From assembly GCA_023213395.1 (NCBI GenBank), contig CM041465.1, forward strand, positions 89,907,741-89,971,740: a stretch of DNA of 64,000 bases, written 5' to 3'. A program made the position numbers and the translations under genes. Below are positions 11,102 through 22,689 of this stretch, piece after piece. The stretch is from Cycas panzhihuaensis (taxonomy: Eukaryota > Cycadophyta). How positions within the stretch are numbered: position 1 is the stretch's first letter; the number at the start of each line of letters is the position of its first letter. The notes below the pieces were generated by a model. That model ran no database searches. It was given only the letters and a program-made list of their open reading frames with translations, and had not been told where the DNA came from.

Positions 11102-11407
11102 TGATGGATGTTAATGTATCAAGGTCATTACATTAATTATATGAAGGTGACTTTAGGTTAGTTAAGTCATATAGTTAAATGTAATTTTGTTTATATTTAA
11201 GTGTAATTTTGGGATCATATCATTAGGCAGAAAACTCCTTTAGAAACCCTAATGCACATCCTCTAATATATAAGGTTGAATGTAAAAGGGAGAGTCATAA
11301 TTCTCACCTCTCATTTTTGCTCTCAATCTTATTCTCTCTATTTTACTCTTATTATGTACCATTACTTTAGTATAGTGGATTGTGCTAACTAAATCCTTCA
11401 CCTAACA
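11102..11407 (+). repeat. 5' LTR of element B
   Basis: Begins TGATGGATGTTAATG and ends TTCACCTAACA. It aligns end to end with 21515-21820, with roughly 9 percent differences by eye, mostly transitions. A TATA-like AATATATAAGG lies near its middle. Confidence 0.92.
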
Positions 11408-11424
11408 ACTAGTATCAGAGTCAT
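11408..11424 (+). promoter_or_regulatory. Primer-binding site of element B
   Basis: ACTAGTATCAGAGTC directly follows the LTR end. It is the Met-initiator-type site with G to A at the second G of TGG. Confidence 0.75.
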
Positions 11425-13429
11425 TTTTTACCACATTTCCCCACTAGGCTTACAGAGAGCCATTGATGCCTCTCACTCATAAATCATGTCAGGTTAAGAG
11501 CTCATTTAAGAACTTTATTTTATATTAGAGAGCTCAAAATTATATTATTTTGTATGTTGCTACATTTGATATTTGTGCAAAATTTCAAAGTGAAAAGACT
11601 AATTTTTAAAGCCATTTGGTTACTGAAACAACTCCAGACAATATTGAAGGCCTAAAATTTTATGAAAATTTTGGCCATCTTATATTTTGTTGAAATTTTA
11701 TGTGTACGATCACCTAGCTAAGATGATCATTTTCGTCTTCTAGAGCATCTTTAGATTCAACCTACAACTACCAGTTTTAGCTTAAACATGTTTTTTACCC
11801 ACATAGAAGATCTATTGCTAATTTCTTTAGATCTAATTAATTTTTGCTAAAATTCTTTAGGGGTTTAGTAGATCTAGGCAAAACATACATTTTGGGTTTA
11901 GTCCCATTAAATTTTGTTGAGTTTTAAGTGTAAGTTTTTCTAAAAAGGGTAAAATTAATGGATGAGTGACCTAGGGCTCTCTCCTCAATGAAATCCTTTA
12001 AATATGAGCTAAAAATCTAAAATTTTTTTGAGGGATCTAGTAGATCTATGTCTCTAGAGCATTTTGAGATAAATCTCATTAAATTTCATCCACTAGTTAA
12101 TGAGATCTTTGTAGTTTTTAGATAGATGTTAAATCTACCCATTCAACCCTACAAAAATGTTATGAGGACATTTCAGATAGTTTCTTGGCCATTTTTGGAG
12201 TTGTTACAGAAGGAAAAGTTGATGTACATAACAAGATAAAGTTTTTTACATATTAAAGTTTGGATTCTAAGACTGTGAATTTTGTAAGATTTTGCTTTTG
12301 TGCCTTTTTTGGGCAAAAAGTTTTGATGCCTTTTTAGAAATCTGACTTGACTATCTTATCAAAAATAACATCTGAACATTTTTCTCTTCTATCACAAATT
12401 CAAATTCCATCATTTAGACCTCCATATTTGTAATTTTTATAAGATTTTACCCATTTATTATTATTCATCAATTTTTTAAAATAAAATCACAAAATAGAGC
12501 AAAATTAGCATGCTTCTAGATTTAGGAAAATTATCATTTTAGTAGGAAGTTGATTTTCTTTTTGGCCTTTTGTGGCTTTTGTATTGAAATTTTTTAAAAT
12601 ATATTTAGAAACATTGTACCAAAGCAAGGGAAACCTTAGATTGGAAGTAACATCTAATTCCCTTACTAAATCTAGCATGCTCTTTCTATTTCCATTCATA
12701 GCATAAAGCAACACATAAAGTAGTAGCAACAACAAAGTAAGGACAAAAGTCAAGCAAGCATTTGGCATCTTTCCATTTATGTTTTCAGTTTAAGTTATTT
12801 AGAAATAACTTGCACTATTTCCTAAAAGGAATCTCATCTGTATGACTTATACCATTAATTATTGACTTGTATGCATACTTACCTTAGTTGAAATAGACTA
12901 TAGTTGGCTAAAGTCTAGGCCTTAAGGGAGGTATGAGTTTTATATTGGGTCTAATCTTAACCAAAATAGTGGTAGAAGGGCAAGTTATCCATACCTACAA
13001 CCTCCAATCAGGGATAATCCTGATAACCACCTGGGAAAACTGAAAACTTTAATCAAGATTAAAATATACCCAATCCAATATCCATCATAGCTGTGGGACA
13101 CACACATACCGTTCAACTCTTGAGAGGAGGTATATAGTTGCTTCCTAGTGAACTAGGTAAGGACTATGAGTACCCAGCTCTATTATGACTTAGATTTCAT
13201 TACCAAGTATACGTGCAGGTATCACAAATGAAGGCCCTAATATGTATACTAAAATCTCCCTTAGGCATCAACACCTTAAATACTTTAGACTTGAGATAGA
13301 GGTTTGGGTTTTAATCACACATCATATATCGGACTTGGTTTTTAGTTGTGTGCACCCAAATGCTGACTTCTACTTGGGCATAATCTTGATTTTATGATTA
13401 TATAATATATCATTTATCTTTGTGATCCT
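11425..13429 (+). other. Leader of element B
   Basis: About 2 kb between the primer-binding site and the nested element with no convincing reading frame. Around 12900-13330 the composition is more balanced. Some short phrases resemble prose-like conserved leader sequence, but no known element could be assigned. Confidence 0.5.
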
Positions 13430-13434
13430 TATAT
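13430..13434. repeat. Target-site duplication (left) of gag-only element
   Basis: TATAT, repeated exactly at 16410-16414. Confidence 0.85.
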
Positions 13435-13660
13435 TGTTGGAATATTGATAATGCATATTTGTTTTATCCCACATGCAAGTGGGTTCCACCCTCACCATCA
13501 TGACCTATATTATAAATACATAATATAGTGTATCATATTGAACGTTGTTATAGGGATGTTTTGTTAATACAATTTGAGGTACCTTAAGGGTACCATTAAA
13601 TCCTGTGGAGGTGTTTGTTTCTATTTTTTATTATCTTATTACAGGTTATGTTTTCCAACT
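13435..13660 (+). repeat. 5' LTR of gag-only element
   Basis: 226 bp, starts TGTTGGAATATTG and ends TTCCAACT (CA to CT at the end). It aligns without gaps to 16184-16409, with about 20 differences by eye, mainly transitions. Confidence 0.92.
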
Positions 13661-13677
13661 TAGTATCAGAGTGCCCA
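13660..13677 (+). promoter_or_regulatory. Primer-binding site of gag-only element
   Basis: TTAGTATCAGAGTGCCC lies immediately after the LTR end. It is a Met-initiator-type site with one substitution in TGG. Confidence 0.75.
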
Positions 13678-15119
13678 GGTTGAGAGAGGCGTTTTTGTTT
13701 GGTATTAGAGTAATGATTTGGGAGGTGCCATAGCATTGAACTTTCTGAAAAGTAATGGTAAAATTGAGACGAAATAGCTCATTCTATAAAATTTGAGTGG
13801 TCACGTTATAGATTTTGGGGTGAAAATATGAAAATTACAGTAAAATTAATTTTGGCCTGCTATTTTTTCGTCACTATATTTTTGGGATAGATCTGCAACC
13901 TCAACTTCAAAGAGCTATAACTTTGGCTACAGGTATCCAAATGACCTCAAATATTTTTTGATTCTGTGTGTTTTTTAATTTTGTTTCTAATGGAAGTAGT
14001 TTGAGGTTCATTAGAGTTCATAATAAAAAGTTATTAGTAGTTTATTAGAAGATACTATTACATCCCCTTAGAAACCCTAATTATGAAATTCTTAAAAGGA
14101 GCATAACTTTTGATCTGGATATCATAATTTAATTTCATCTAAATTATTGGAATCGTATTTTATAGGCCATCATTTCCATCTATATTTTATGTATTTTTGA
14201 GCTATACATTTTTTCAAAAATAAGTTTTTAGGAATTTAAGGGTTTCATATTGATATAGTGACATTAATGAGGTAATGGTAATGAAGTGATTGTTTGAGGC
14301 TTTCTTACATATGTGGCGCATGGGAGAGTATTATTGCAATGTGAGATGACATTAAGTCATATTGATATGAATATATTTAGCACTCTATTAGTGATTTGAG
14401 ATGCATGATGGTAATTGTTTAATAATAGTTTGAATGCTTTCTTACATGTGTTTGTATGAGAGAGTTATTGTGACGATGGCATAGTATGGTAATGAAGCGA
14501 TAGTACATGTGTTTACATGAATGAGTTGGATAGAATATGACAATTAAGTGCTCCATGGAATGTGATTTATGTGAAGGGACTTGATAGGCATAACAAAGTT
14601 AATTTGAGGGCAAGAAAGATAGTGATTTGAGGCAATGAGGTGCTTATTGCATGTGAGGTTACATGACAAGATTGGGCAATTGTTAGTTGTGTTAAGGATG
14701 AGATCAAGCATGTTTGATGATGTGTCCTAATTAATTGAATGGACAAATAAGGATGAGTTTCTTTTGTTGAAGATACCTAAGTTATAGGGAAATAAACTTT
14801 GTTGAGTGGTGTTATGGCATGAGTTGTGTTTTAGGTAATTAAGTGAAGTGTGATGTGTCTTGGCAATTTAATGGTGACATGAGGTATGCATGATTCCTAT
14901 GAGATGTATGTGGTATAAGCTTTGATTCTATGGTGAAGAAAGTACTTCAGATATTCTTTGTATGTGACTATTTGGCAATATATGAGATGCATAAGGTAAT
15001 GATGTGATGATGAACTCAGTGATATAAGGGACATGAGACATGAGAAAGTTTATTAAGATTGATGGGTGAATTTGTTGATTGAAAAAGGGACATAGTGTCA
15101 GAAAATAGCATTTACAATC
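13678..15119 (+). other. Leader of gag-only element
   Basis: 1.44 kb without an extended reading frame. Its second half (14250-15060) is rich in short runs such as ATGAGATG, GTGATATG and TGAGGC, giving a purine/TG-biased strand unlike the surrounding AT-rich DNA. Packaging or dimerisation signals would be expected here by analogy with other retroelements; none can be pinpointed. Confidence 0.5.
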
Positions 15120-15881
15120 ATGGAGGATAATGATGTGGTTATGTATGTTCCTAAAATAAATGAATACTACCTAAGGGATTTGTTTCTTTCAGTACCTAAG
15201 TGTAATGGTCAAAACTACTTCTTTTAGACAATTAAAATGAGATGTTTATTCATAGCTAGAGATTTGTGGAAGATTGTTATTGATAAATATGATATCCCTA
15301 AGGATGAAGAAAAAAGGGAAATGCTTGAGAAGAAAGATAGAAAGGCATTCATTATAATTCGTGCTGCATTTAATGAGGTTGATCTTCCTTCCAAATTCTA
15401 TTTTATCATTCCTATCATTCTACATGCAAGTAATGCTAAAGAAGCTTGGGATTTTCTAAGGGAAGTATTTGAACAAACTACTGAAGAGACACAGCGAATG
15501 ATTGAAAAAGTAATTAAGGCTAGTTATGGTATAGGTACAATGAATGAAGAAAACATCATCAATACTAATGAAACTATATGTCAAGATCAAAAATGTATGA
15601 GTACTAACGAAACTTCTACTGAATGTAAAGAAATGATGGTTGAATACATTGATGAGATTACAGATGAAGACATTGAAAGTGATAAATCAATTTCAAGAGA
15701 AATTGAATATGATGATCCTATAAAGGATGAGTCTTATATTAATGATATTCCTACTTTAAGTATTGATTCAAGTTTGAATGGTGTTTCTTCTTTGAGCATT
15801 AATTCAAGCTCAAAGAGTATGCAAGTTGATCAAGACTCCACTCCTAAGGTTGAAGAAATCACTATTGTATATGGTATTTAA
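15120..15881 (+). pseudogene. Gag-like protein (DUF4219/UBN2 type), one stop
   Basis: Starting at the ATG at 15120, the frame runs 253 codons to the TAA at 15879-15881, broken only by a TAG at 15225-15227 where the family has Trp (PKCNGQNYFF then W). The N-terminal part has the copia gag signature FNG-x-NY-x-W-x-IKM and LFIARDLWKIV. Helical segments follow (EAWDFLREVF), then a long acidic Ser/Asp/Glu-rich tail (about residues 150-250) instead of a CCHC zinc knuckle. The frame is strikingly open compared with the neighbouring pol remnants. A structural role (RNA binding and particle formation) is inferred from the fold family. Confidence 0.75.
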
Positions 15882-16183
15882 GAGTTTATACAGGATAACG
15901 ATGACAGGCAAGTTGTGATTGAAGATGGTTGTTTACAGGACTTACATCAAAATCAGACTAGACTAGGCACAATAAAGAATCAGAATTTGTAGCTACTAGA
16001 GCAGCTACATCAACATCATCAGTACAGAATTGAAGACAAAAATCAAGTTAAAGATACAATTCTACATCAAAGACATCACTACAAGATTAAAGACAAGGAT
16101 CAAGTTGAAGACATCATTTTCAAGACATTTCCAAGGACAAAGTGTTGCAAATACAAATGATCCAAATGTGCATTAAGGGGAAG

Positions 16184-16409
16184 TATTGGAATATTGATAA
16201 TGCACATTTATTTTGTCCCACATGCAAGTGGATTCCACCCTCACCATCATGACTTGTATTATAAATACACAACATAGTATATCATGTTGAACGTTGTTGT
16301 AAGGATGTTTTATTAATACAATTTGAGGTACCTTAAGGGTACCATTCGATCATGTGGAGGTGTTTGTTTCTATTTGTGATTATCTTATTACAGGTTATGT
16401 TTCCCAACT
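16184..16409 (+). repeat. 3' LTR of gag-only element
   Basis: 226 bp, preceded by the purine-rich AAGGGGAAG at 16175-16183. The initial TG has decayed to TA; it ends CCCAACT. Confidence 0.9.
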
Positions 16410-16414
16410 TATAT
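16410..16414. repeat. Target-site duplication (right) of gag-only element
   Basis: TATAT, identical to 13430-13434. Confidence 0.85.
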
Positions 16415-16559
16415 TTCTATTTGTATACATCATTAAACCCTACATTAGGAGTATTTAGCACAAGTGTTAGTGGCATATTATCATTATTTACTACTAAATC
16501 ATATTTCCCCATGTTGTGCTAGGTGTATCAACCACATGTGTTAGTGGTATCTTCATTTA

Positions 16560-17620
16560 CTATTCCTTCACTATCTTTTGCACTTCATTATCTTCACCAT
16601 GTCTTCTTAATTTAAGTAGAATAAAAACTACATCTTAAAAAGGAAAGATAATTGGTATCTATAGTATATTGAAGTCAAGAATACCATTAAGTATAAAGGC
16701 CTTTGGAGTGCTCATCTATAGTTTACATCTATCATCCCTTTGATAGCAACAACATCTGCCCCTAAAGGAATGTCACTTGTAGCTCCAACACATCCTACAG
16801 CTAAATTATAATCAGAATTTGATGATAAGAAGATTTGTGCAAGTATTCTATTAGTGATTGATCACTCTCTACATAATCTAATTAATGAAGAACATGATAT
16901 AGCCTAAAAAGTCCTCGAGGTTCTTAAAAAGAATTTTAATGCAAAGTCTAATCTTGAATTTGTTCATCTAGTCTTAAAGATGAATAAGATGAAGATATAG
17001 AAGGGACGTGCACATGAAACAATCAACCTTCTTTGACCAATCAAATAAGCAATAGACAAAGATTTTAAGACCTAATGTATTACATAGGCATTCCTCATAT
17101 AGTCCTATCTACATATACCTAATTATAAGAACTTGCCTAGGAGTCTTTAATCAAGTGGAATGTTGAAGACACTTAACTTTGAAATTCTTGTAAAGAAGTT
17201 TATAGAATTTGATAAGACCTTTAATACTAATTTTACAACTTCAGATCCTCTTACAGATGCAGCTTTTGACATGGAAGAAGTATGCTTCTCAAAAAATTAG
17301 GGTCCCTCTTATGGTAGAGGAAATAACCAAGCAAGGGGTAGAGGATGAGGTAGAGGAAATCAGCCACAAGGTCAAAGAAACCCTCAATAATAATAGCCTG
17401 GATAGTTTTAAGGTGGAGTGTCATCTTTTAATGTAAGACACTCGGGCCAAACTAGTACTTTAGGAAATAGAAATCATATTATCGTATGCGAAAGATGTAA
17501 CAAAAGAAGACACCTTTTAAGGATTGTCCTATATATGTATACAAGTTGCCTAAATATTAACAAAAATACAAGGCTTACAATGTTAATGAAACATGTGAAG
17601 AATAATTTGGTGGTGTAGGT
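16560..17620 (+). pseudogene. Element B gag remnant
   Basis: Plus-strand traces in changing frames: a DNWYLWY-like block near 16650, helices with LLVIDHSLHNLI near 16850, a gag C-terminal block rich in RGRG and QNP around 17290-17400, and a degraded zinc knuckle VCERCNKRRHL near 17480-17515. The RGRG-rich stretch before the knuckle is typical of copia gag. More than a dozen stops and several frame changes are present. Confidence 0.65.
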
Positions 17621-17759
17621 TTTGCTCAAGCATACATTCAAAGACTTCAAGGAGAAGCCATTGATTAAACTAAGAGGTATTTTAAAGCCCATTGTGGTTA
17701 TACTACTTATGATCTTAAATCACTAATGTAAATCCCTCTTGGAGTTATAAATAGCATAG

Positions 17760-18800
17760 ATTCAAACACCTCCTCATAGATCATGGATATAGGAGTGATA
17801 CAACATATGACCTATAATTGCAATCTATATCAAACTTTTAATTCTAATGTATATGGTGTTATTTAGATGGTCAACAAATCCCAACAACTAGTCAAAGGTA
17901 TTGGAAACATAAGCCTAAAACTCCTAGGCTTGAGAGATTTTATATTACTTAATGTCTTATATATTCCTAATCTAAAACAAAACCTACTCTCTTTATCCAC
18001 TCTTCTCTCCTGTGGATTCGATCTTAGTGTTACTATAAATAACCAAACTCTCCAGGTTATTCATCCTCCAACAAATCAAGTGGTCTTGAATGAAGAACTT
18101 ATTAATAAATGATTTAGATTGAATGAATTCCCATCTTCTAAAGATAACTATGCTCAAAACCCTTATGCTAATGAAGACTTTACTTTTAATACCACTTTGA
18201 CACACCCTAAGCTATCCCTAGAAGCTCTTTGGCATGATCACATGGGCCATGTTTATATCAATCAAATTAGAGATCTTTGTCACATACTTTTAGGTTTACC
18301 CAAGTTCTCCGCTAAGCCCTTTAAATGTAAAGCTTACATCATAGACAACCCTTTATTGACAATTAATAGAAATTGAGTTATCCTCTTTAATTGGTACACT
18401 GATCTATGTAGACCAATGTCCATTCCATCATTGATGTAGAAAATATATTATATATCTTTCATTGATGATTTTACTAGGAAAGTATGGGTGGATTTTTTGA
18501 CTAGGAAAGATAAAGTATTTGGTGTCTTTAAAGCTTTTAAAGCTCATACTAAAAAGGAGTTAGGTTATCAGATTAAGTATCTTTGAATAGATAATAGTGG
18601 ATAATATACCTTTACTAAGTTTAAAACCTATCTATGAGATAATGGCATTAAACATCATACTACAATAGTAGGCACCCCCAACATAATGGATTTACTGAGC
18701 ACATAAACAGGTCTACTATGAATATGACTCAAGCTATGTTAATTTATAAAAATATACCTCTTACTTATGGGTTAAAGCAATTTGGATAGTTATTTATTGC
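17760..18800 (+). pseudogene. Element B pol: protease and integrase remnant
   Basis: The protease active site is recognisable near 17780 as IMDIGVIQHMT (DTG to DIG). NVLYIPNLKQNLLSLSTLLS at 17940-18010 is the conserved protease end. ALWHDHMGHVYINQIRDL near 18230 is the pre-integrase histidine pair. YISFIDDFTRKVWVDFLT near 18450 is the first catalytic Asp of integrase, and IDNSGQYTF near 18590 the second. The third catalytic region near 18680 is garbled. Confidence 0.8.
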
Positions 18801-19529
18801 ATGAGTGTTACCATCCCATCGAAATGAGGAATTTCTCCTAATGAAAAATGGACTGGACAGGCCCCCACTACCTACAACTTTAAAATATTTGGCTCAACAT
18901 CTTATGCCCATATACTTGATGGAGATAGAAATAAAATCTAGTTTAGGTCACCTTAAGGCATCTTTGTTGGATACCCTATGGACAAGAAAGTGTACAAGGT
19001 CTTTATACCTTTACAGTGGAAGATTATTATCACTAGAGATATGATGTTTACTAAAATAGAGGATCAATTATTATAATTAGACTCTAAAATATTGAACTGT
19101 CATTATTATGATGCTACTCAATATGATGTATAGATTCTAAAATTTGGAGGGAGAGACACTTAAGAGTTACTCAAACTATTGGAATTTGACAATAAAGCCA
19201 TAAAGTATAGTAGCTATGATTCTAAACCAATGAGTATATATCATACACCACCATTCAAGAATATGAGAGTTGACAAAGGCAAAGCAGTAGTAGATGGAGA
19301 ATGCTCCCTAGATGTATCAACATCCTTCTCAATAAATATAGAAAATGAACTTTTTTAGGATCCAAACGAAGACCATGCAGTTAGAGAAATGAAGACCTCA
19401 TTCCCAACTAAATATTCTCATGAAGTATACTAACTAAATAAGGTTATATGACCTGATGAGGTAGGTAAAATTTGCACTCAAAGTGCCTATAGAGCTAAGA
19501 TATAAGAATCAATTTTCATTGAGTTAGAA

Positions 19530-20540
19530 TTAGTAAAATTGCATTTTTCTCTTAATAAAGAGCCCATGTCATACCAAGAAGCTATTAAACACACATCTTG
19601 GAGGAATGCCATGAATGAAGAGTATCAATCTTTTATAAAAAATAGTACATGGGAACTCACTGACCTACCACTTAGAAGAAAGGTAGTTCAAAACAAATGG
19701 GTGTATAAAAATAAATACAAATTTGATGGCACCCTTGAAAAATACAAGGTGAGGTTGGTAATAAAGGGATTCATACAAAGGGAAGGCATCGACTACACTG
19801 AAGTCTTTTCACCTATGACCAAGTGGCCCACAATTAGAACTCTTATGGCCTTGGTAGCTTAACATAGCTAGAAGATTCACCAACTCAATATGAAAACTAC
19901 ATTTCTTAATGGTGATCTTGAAGAAGAAATCTACATGGCTTAACCTAAAGGATTTGAGATTGTTGGTCTAAAACATAAGGTGTGTAGACCCAAAAAGTCC
20001 TTGTACATCCTTAAACAAGTCCCTCGTACTTAGTTCACCAAGTTCTTAGAAAGAATGAGGCAACTTGGATATGAGGTTTATAACTACTAAGATATTGATG
20101 CAAAATTATTCATCAAACACCAAAAAGATAAAGTCACTTATCTCTTAATCCTTGTGGATGATATGCTTATAATAGGGAATAATGAATAGATAATCAACTA
20201 ACTAAAGAAGGACTTAGCTAAAATGTTTAAACTATCTAACCTTAGGTTGATGAAATACTACTTGGGGATTGAAGTCACTTAAAAAGATCATAAAATCTTT
20301 CTTTCTTAAAAAACATACATCAATAATCTTCTAACAAAGTTTCAATTAGAAGATACTTAAACTATAGTCACTCTAATGAAATCCAATGTCAAACTAACAA
20401 TTGATGGTGATGATCAAGATGTAGACACAATATTTTATAGGTAACTTGTAGGTAGTCTTATCTATATAATAATATAAGACCTAATATTGCACACTCTATT
20501 AGATTCTTGCTTGTTACATGATAAATCCTAAGTAGAATCA
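19530..20540 (+). pseudogene. Element B pol: reverse transcriptase remnant
   Basis: The open piece 19539-19862 reads EAIKHTSWRNAMNEEY, NKWVYKNKYKFDGTLEKYK, VRLVIKGF and FSPMTKWPTIRTLMALVA. After a TAA the same domain continues with TTFLNGDLEEEIYMA, the KSLYILKQVPR block and the active site LLILVDDMLIIGNN near 20150 (family YVDD; here LVDD). Stops mostly stand where Gln or Trp is expected. Confidence 0.87.
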
Positions 20541-20559
20541 CTGGTAAGTAATAGTGCGA

Positions 20560-21060
20560 ATGTTGAGATACTTTAAAATGACCAGCAAATATGGTATGTT
20601 GAATAAACCCAGTTCAGAGTTTAAGCTATACACATATACAGACTTAGACTTTGCTAGAGATAGTCTGGGTACATAACATTTCTTAGAACAGCACTAATAT
20701 CATGGAGATCTAGACAGCAAAAGACAGTTATTGATTCAACTACCAAAGTTGAATACATTACTACTTCTAAGACTAGCAATGAGGTGATATGGCTTAAAAA
20801 AATTATTAGAAACATTAAATATCACCCAAAGAAGTCCTACTAGCCTTTATATAGGTAATCAATCAGTAATCCACATGGCAAAAAATCCTATATTTCACAA
20901 TCATACTAAACTCATAAGTACAAAAGTCCACAAGATTTGAGAACTAGTTTATGATGGCATAATTCAACTAGAATACTACCCCATATCAGATCAAGTGGCT
21001 GATATCTTCACCAAACCATTACAAAAGGTGAAGTTTGAACATTTCTATAGCTAGGTTAGC
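20560..21060 (+). pseudogene. Element B pol: RNase H remnant
   Basis: Traces include YTYTDLDFARDSLGT near 20640, ISWRSRQQKTVIDSTTKVEY near 20690-20755, KNPIFHNHTKLI near 20885 and VADIFTKPLQKVKFEHF near 21000. The polypurine tract follows after about 450 bp. The first catalytic Asp is visible; the TEAEY glutamate is present as TKVEY. Confidence 0.82.
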
Positions 21061-21501
21061 CTTTAGGCCTCCATCTCTGACTGATTAGAGGAGATGACAA
21101 TAGGATTATCATACTCTATTCCATTTGTTAAAACCCCTTTATGGGTGTGAAATAATCAAAGTAAGTCTCTACTCTATCCTATTTGTAAAAACCTTTATGT
21201 GCACGAAAGGATAAGGGTTATACTAGTCTTATAAAATTGAAACCTATGAAAACCTGAAATGGCATGGGGGATGACCAAATAGTATATGGAGACTCAGTAG
21301 ATCAAGTTGCACATTTAAGCTTCTTGGCTATCAGGCTATATCAAGAGCTACCTTAACCATTTTGATTTAAGGGGCTATAGATCCTTGAAAGTTTATAGGT
21401 TTTTATTCCTCATAAGGGATTTTCCACAAAAGTGTAAATGTAATAATGAGGCCCAAATGAAGACCTCATAGAATAGATTTTATCATAATGGCCTTTTATC
21501 G

Positions 21502-21514
21502 TTAAGGGGTGGAT
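21502..21514 (+). promoter_or_regulatory. Polypurine tract of element B
   Basis: TTAAGGGGTGGAT lies directly before the 3' LTR start TGATGG. Confidence 0.8.
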
Positions 21515-21820
21515 TGATGGATGTTAATGCATCAAGGTCATTAAATTAATTATATGAAGGTGATTTTAGGTTAGCTAAGTCATATAGTTAAATGTAATTT
21601 CATTTATATTTAAGTGTAATTTTGGGATCATATTATTCAGCAAGAAATACCTTTGGAAACCTTAATACACATCCTCTAATATATAAGGCTAAATGTGAAA
21701 GGGAGAGTCATAATTCTTACCTCTCATTTTTGCTCTCAATCTTATTCTCTCTATTTTTCTCTTATTATGTACCATTATTTTAGTGTATTGGATTATGGTA
21801 ACTAGATCCTTCACCCAACA
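21515..21820 (+). repeat. 3' LTR of element B
   Basis: 306 bp, same ends and length as 11102-11407; ends TTCACCCAACA. Confidence 0.92.
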
Positions 21821-22689
21821 CCATCTTCTAGATTATATGGCTAATCAATCACTACGTTTACTAGTTCCATAGGAACCTGCTTTAGATACATGATTATGTT
21901 AGCATTTATCAACATCATTCGAGGAACATGTTGAACTACCTAACTAGACAATTAAGTTCAATGTAAGAGTAGTAAGTGAGTCCCACCTCTTACCAAATGG
22001 GATTTAATAGTAGCTTCTCTTCATGAAGCCTCTCTTCATGTTCACTAGTAAGCATTATACTTGAAGTCTCCAATATTGATCTCTTCATTCCTTCCACTAT
22101 CATTATTTGGTCTCACTAATCCTTTTACTAACATCACTTAGAATCTCAAACATTAAGCTCTCTAAGATCATTGATGATCCTTAAAGCCTCCATAAATAGT
22201 CCCTTCAAGATACTTGGTGTCCTACTCAAAATAACCATACATCCATCATATAGCTTACATGTACCAACAATAGATATAGAAAACATAGGATGTGACTCAT
22301 GAAATTTATAACATAACTCTCTTGAAAAATATTTTTCTCTTTTAACTCAATAGTTCTCCAAAATATGAATTCTAAACCATAACTAACTCCTTTGGTGGTA
22401 GTTGGCTAAGAGTTTACATTAGTATTTCTATCATCATTCAAATAATATAAGAAATCTACATATTCAAGTATATATGTAAGCTTATGCATGGACCTTTTTA
22501 ATCCTACCTAAAAAATATTATACATAATCTTAAGATCCTTATCTGATTATAAAGTGAATGAATTAAATTTCTCCATTATAAAACTTTAAAATTTGGTAAA
22601 ACATATAGTCCATCATCAATCATGAACTAACTTTTAATATTTATGCTTTACTCAAAACCTCACAATCCTTCATAGAATCAATCTCAATA
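21821..22689. other. Unassigned stretch between element B and transporter pseudogene
   Basis: No LTR, long frame or clear domain. The minus strand may hold the lost C-terminal end of the transporter or the 3' part of an element carrying the chimeric pseudogene. The LTR at 25416-25636 was searched for here by eye without finding a second copy. Confidence 0.35.

Larger units (their letters stand above)
13435..16409 (+). mobile_element. Gag-only LTR retrotransposon (TR-GAG type), 2975 bp
   Basis: Two 226-bp LTRs, a Met-type primer-binding site, a purine-rich tract before the 3' LTR and a perfect 5-bp target duplication define a complete element. Between them is one long reading frame encoding a gag-like protein near the 3' end, preceded by a 1.46-kb non-coding leader. 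No protease, integrase or reverse transcriptase trace is seen. Such elements must borrow enzymes from a partner copia element. It is inserted in the leader of element B. Confidence 0.88.
11102..21820 (+). mobile_element. Ty1/copia retrotransposon B, decayed, with nested element
   Basis: Two LTRs of exactly 306 bp (11102-11407 and 21515-21820) flank gag and pol remnants in copia order on the plus strand. A primer-binding site follows the first LTR and a polypurine tract precedes the second. A 2975-bp gag-only element sits in its leader. Without that insert B is about 7.7 kb. The flanking pentamers CAAGA and CCATC do not match, and the LINE on the left does not continue on the right. Confidence 0.9.
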
